64,000 nt of DNA. Source: Asticcacaulis sp. UBA2476. Its GTDB lineage: Bacteria; Pseudomonadota; Alphaproteobacteria; Caulobacterales; Caulobacteraceae. Below, one piece after another: positions 62,302 through 64,000 of the stretch. The first letter of the stretch is position 1. Each line of letters opens with the position of its first letter. The position numbers were made by a program, and so were the translations under genes. The stretch is taken from the NCBI GenBank assembly GCA_002342035.1, contig DDPE01000078.1:1-64000 (forward strand), read 5' to 3'. The notes beneath the pieces are model-generated. The model was not told the DNA's origin. It ran no database searches and was given only the letters and a program-made list of their open reading frames with translations.

Positions 62302-63554
62302 GTTCACCACCTACAGACACCCCCCTGATTTCAGGGGGGAACCCGCCTTTAGGCGGAGGGGGGTTAAACACCGCCTCTCCATCACCTTGGGTATTCTTAA
62401 CCGGGTTCTCAACCTTGGCCCTGATCAGCGGCATTTCGATCGGTCTGGCTAAGGTCGTCACTCAGTTTTTTGCGCTGGCGATTGGGGCCGATGCCTTTCA
62501 GATCGGCCTGATCATGGCGATGGAATCTATCGGCATGGTGCTGGTCACCGTCCCCGCCGGTTTCATCATCGCCCGTTTTGGAGCCCGCAGGGTGTACGCT
62601 ATCGCCTCACTGGGGCCACTGATCGTCAACCTGCTGCTGCCATTCGCCAGTGGGGTCATCGGTCTGGCGGTCGGTCGTCTGGTGATCGGCCTGTGCATTC
62701 CGTTTCGGATCGTGTCGATGAACTCGACCTTTCTGGCTCAGCTTAACCGAATCGGTGTGGGTAAGGCCGGCTGGTATCGCGGCGCGCTGACAGCAGGGCT
62801 TGCCCTGATTGGCCCGGCCCTGGCCACCGTACTTACACAGCATGTCGATTACATCTGGTCGTTCGCCATTATCGCCGCCCTGTTCGGCATTATGGCGGTG
62901 GGATCGCTCTATTTTTTCACCGATGAAGCGCCTTTGGCGACCGTCCCAAAAGGCTTGAGCGCTAATGGCATCGTCTCTGAGGCCCGCACGTTACTGCGCA
63001 ACAAAGACGTATCGGAAAGCTGCGTCATCGAATTTATCTCCTCGGCCACAGGGTCATTGTTTGCCGCCTTTATCATCGTGGTGGCCGCCCACCTGAACGG
63101 CCTTACCAAGGAAGACGGCGTCCACATCATGCTGTTCCACGGTGCCATGACGGTGCTCGCGCTGTTCGGGGCGGGCCGCCTGACGCGCACGCTCAACAAA
63201 TGGATCGCCTACGGGATCGGTCTGGTTCTGGGCACACTGGCTTTGATCATTCTGGGTACAGCCAGCGGGTTTGCCGCCCTTGCCATCGGGGCTGTCCTGC
63301 TCAGCGCGGGTCAATCCATCGTCCACCTCGTCAACATGCGCCTCCTCAGCACCCATCCCGGTGAAAAATCCAAAGTGTCGGGCCTGTTTAACCTGTCGTC
63401 CATGACCGGCTCCAGCGTCGGCGCATTGGCGGGCGGGATCGTGTCCAAATTTGCCGGTGTCCAGTCGATCTACCTGCTTTGGCTGCCGGTGCTGTGGCTG
63501 GTCGCAGGCTACCTGTTCTTCGTTCTCAAAGGGACCAACCCTCATGAAGCCTGA
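62298..63554 (+). CDS. MFS transporter
   Basis: The 418-residue protein has about 12 transmembrane helices. The first half has the MFS motif region GFIIARFGARRVYAIASLGPL and VGRLVIGLCIPFRIVSMNS; the second half has MRLLSTHPGEKSKVSGLFNLSSMTGS. The first 28 residues are Pro/Gly-rich and encoded by two DNA hairpins. It is coupled to the binding-protein gene (ATGA) and overlapped by the permease gene, so it belongs to the same operon. It could export a desulfonated product or sulfite, or import substrate; the direction is not evident. Confidence 0.88.
   Translation: MSSPPTDTPLISGGNPPLGGGGLNTASPSPWVFLTGFSTLALISGISIGLAKVVTQFFALAIGADAFQIGLIMAMESIGMVLVTVPAGFIIARFGARRVYAIASLGPLIVNLLLPFASGVIGLAVGRLVIGLCIPFRIVSMNSTFLAQLNRIGVGKAGWYRGALTAGLALIGPALATVLTQHVDYIWSFAIIAALFGIMAVGSLYFFTDEAPLATVPKGLSANGIVSEARTLLRNKDVSESCVIEFISSATGSLFAAFIIVVAAHLNGLTKEDGVHIMLFHGAMTVLALFGAGRLTRTLNKWIAYGIGLVLGTLALIILGTASGFAALAIGAVLLSAGQSIVHLVNMRLLSTHPGEKSKVSGLFNLSSMTGSSVGALAGGIVSKFAGVQSIYLLWLPVLWLVAGYLFFVLKGTNPHEA
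62320..62356 (+). repeat. Two adjacent short hairpins inside the 5' end of the MFS gene
   Basis: A perfect 9-bp stem with a TT loop (CCCCCCTGA/TCAGGGGGG, 62320-62339) is followed by a 6-bp stem with a TT loop (CCGCCT/AGGCGG, 62343-62356) and then AGGGGGG. Both are in frame and encode PLISGGNPPLGGGG. They resemble a mobile palindromic element or a translational control structure. Confidence 0.6.
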
Positions 63555-64000
63555 TCTGAAACTCATATTGTCGGTCGGATCGCCTCTGCTGCTGCTCATC
63601 GTCTGGCAGGCCGTGACCGCGTTTAAACTGTTCCCGCCCGAAGTTCTGGTCTCCCCCACCGCCGTGATCGCCGCCTTTGGCGAGGTTATCACCACCGGTG
63701 AATTGCAGCGCCACCTGTCGGAAAGCCTGACCCGTCTGGCAGGCGGATTCACCACCGGTGCGTCGCTGGGATTGCTGTTCGGTCTGGCGCTGGCGCTATC
63801 GAAAACGGTGGAGCGGGTGTTCGGGCCGACGTTTCAGGCCCTGCGTCAGGTGCCGGTTCTGGCCTTCATCCCCATGCTGATCCTGCTGCTCGGCATCGAC
63901 GAAGTGTTCAAGATCGTCATCATCGCCAAGGCCGCTTTTTTCCCCGTGGCTCTGGCGGCCTACGACAGCGTCAAGGGCGTGCCGAAATCCTATTTCGAGG
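63544..64000 (+). CDS. ABC transporter permease, SsuC/TauC-like (runs off window)
   Basis: The first 152 codons of an inner-membrane permease are present, starting at ATG 63544 with AAGGGA upstream and overlapping the MFS stop by 11 nt. Helices are visible at about 10-28, 65-83 and 98-120. The region GIDEVFKIVIIAKAAFFPVA begins the EAA loop that docks the ATPase. LRQVPVLAFIPMLILLLGI is typical of sulfonate/taurine/nitrate permeases. An ATPase gene presumably follows beyond the window. Confidence 0.92.
   Translation, partial: MKPDLKLILSVGSPLLLLIVWQAVTAFKLFPPEVLVSPTAVIAAFGEVITTGELQRHLSESLTRLAGGFTTGASLGLLFGLALALSKTVERVFGPTFQALRQVPVLAFIPMLILLLGIDEVFKIVIIAKAAFFPVALAAYDSVKGVPKSYFE

Noticed and set aside
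63054..63755. 233-codon minus-strand frame opposite the MFS/permease junction
   Set aside because: It covers two real overlapping genes on the plus strand and is rich in Gln/His/Asp, typical of antisense frames.

Overview
The window reads as chromosomal DNA of an alphaproteobacterium in the Caulobacterales, most likely Asticcacaulis or a close relative. This rests on: a 14-gene nuo operon followed by birA, coaX and rnj; the block tpiA / PpiD-like / trpE-trpG-trpD-trpC / lexA / comEC / gltX / gltA; a two-domain cold-shock protein; an alphaproteobacterial type LexA box (GTTC-N7-GTTC); and a TonB receptor of the caulobacterial type. The assignment is inference from gene order and protein recognition; no database search was run.

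Layout. 1-5.2 kb: partial tRNA-Pro, a DUF192 lipoprotein, a double cold-shock-domain gene, two identical tRNA-Glu genes, then an exported hypothetical gene, glpX and recJ (all minus strand). 5.4-8.5 kb: PHA synthase phaC and an Ldh-family reductase (plus). 8.5-27.6 kb: one very long minus-strand transcription unit, nuoA-B-C-(orf)-D-(orf)-E-F-(orf)-G-H-I-J-K-L-M-N-birA-coaX-rnj. It encodes complete complex I plus three small membrane proteins that are not subunits. 27.9-28.2 kb: two identical tRNA-Asp genes with a terminator. 28.4-31.6 kb: a large autotransporter. 31.7-35.2 kb: tpiA-secG-pyrG-ridA (minus). 35.5-47.7 kb: a PpiD-like chaperone, the trp genes, lexA with two SOS boxes, comEC (minus), gltX, gltA.

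47.7-57.2 kb is the accessory part. It holds fragments of integrases, a doubly frameshifted LprI/DUF1311-like pseudogene, and a run of plus-strand genes for exported or membrane proteins (two L,D-transpeptidases, a META-domain lipoprotein, a repeat protein, a CPBP protease, a TraB-like membrane protein, other small exported proteins). It also holds a small gene split by a canonical -1 slippery heptamer.

57.2-64.0 kb is a plus-strand cluster that looks like organosulfur acquisition. A DszB-like sulfinate desulfinase with Cys/His/Arg in the expected positions is followed by a TonB-dependent receptor, a SsuA/TauA-like lipoprotein binding protein, an MFS transporter and an ABC permease that runs off the window. 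A palindromic operator candidate precedes it. The natural reading is uptake of an unknown organosulfur compound across both membranes and cytoplasmic C-S cleavage releasing sulfite. This is the most interesting system in the window.
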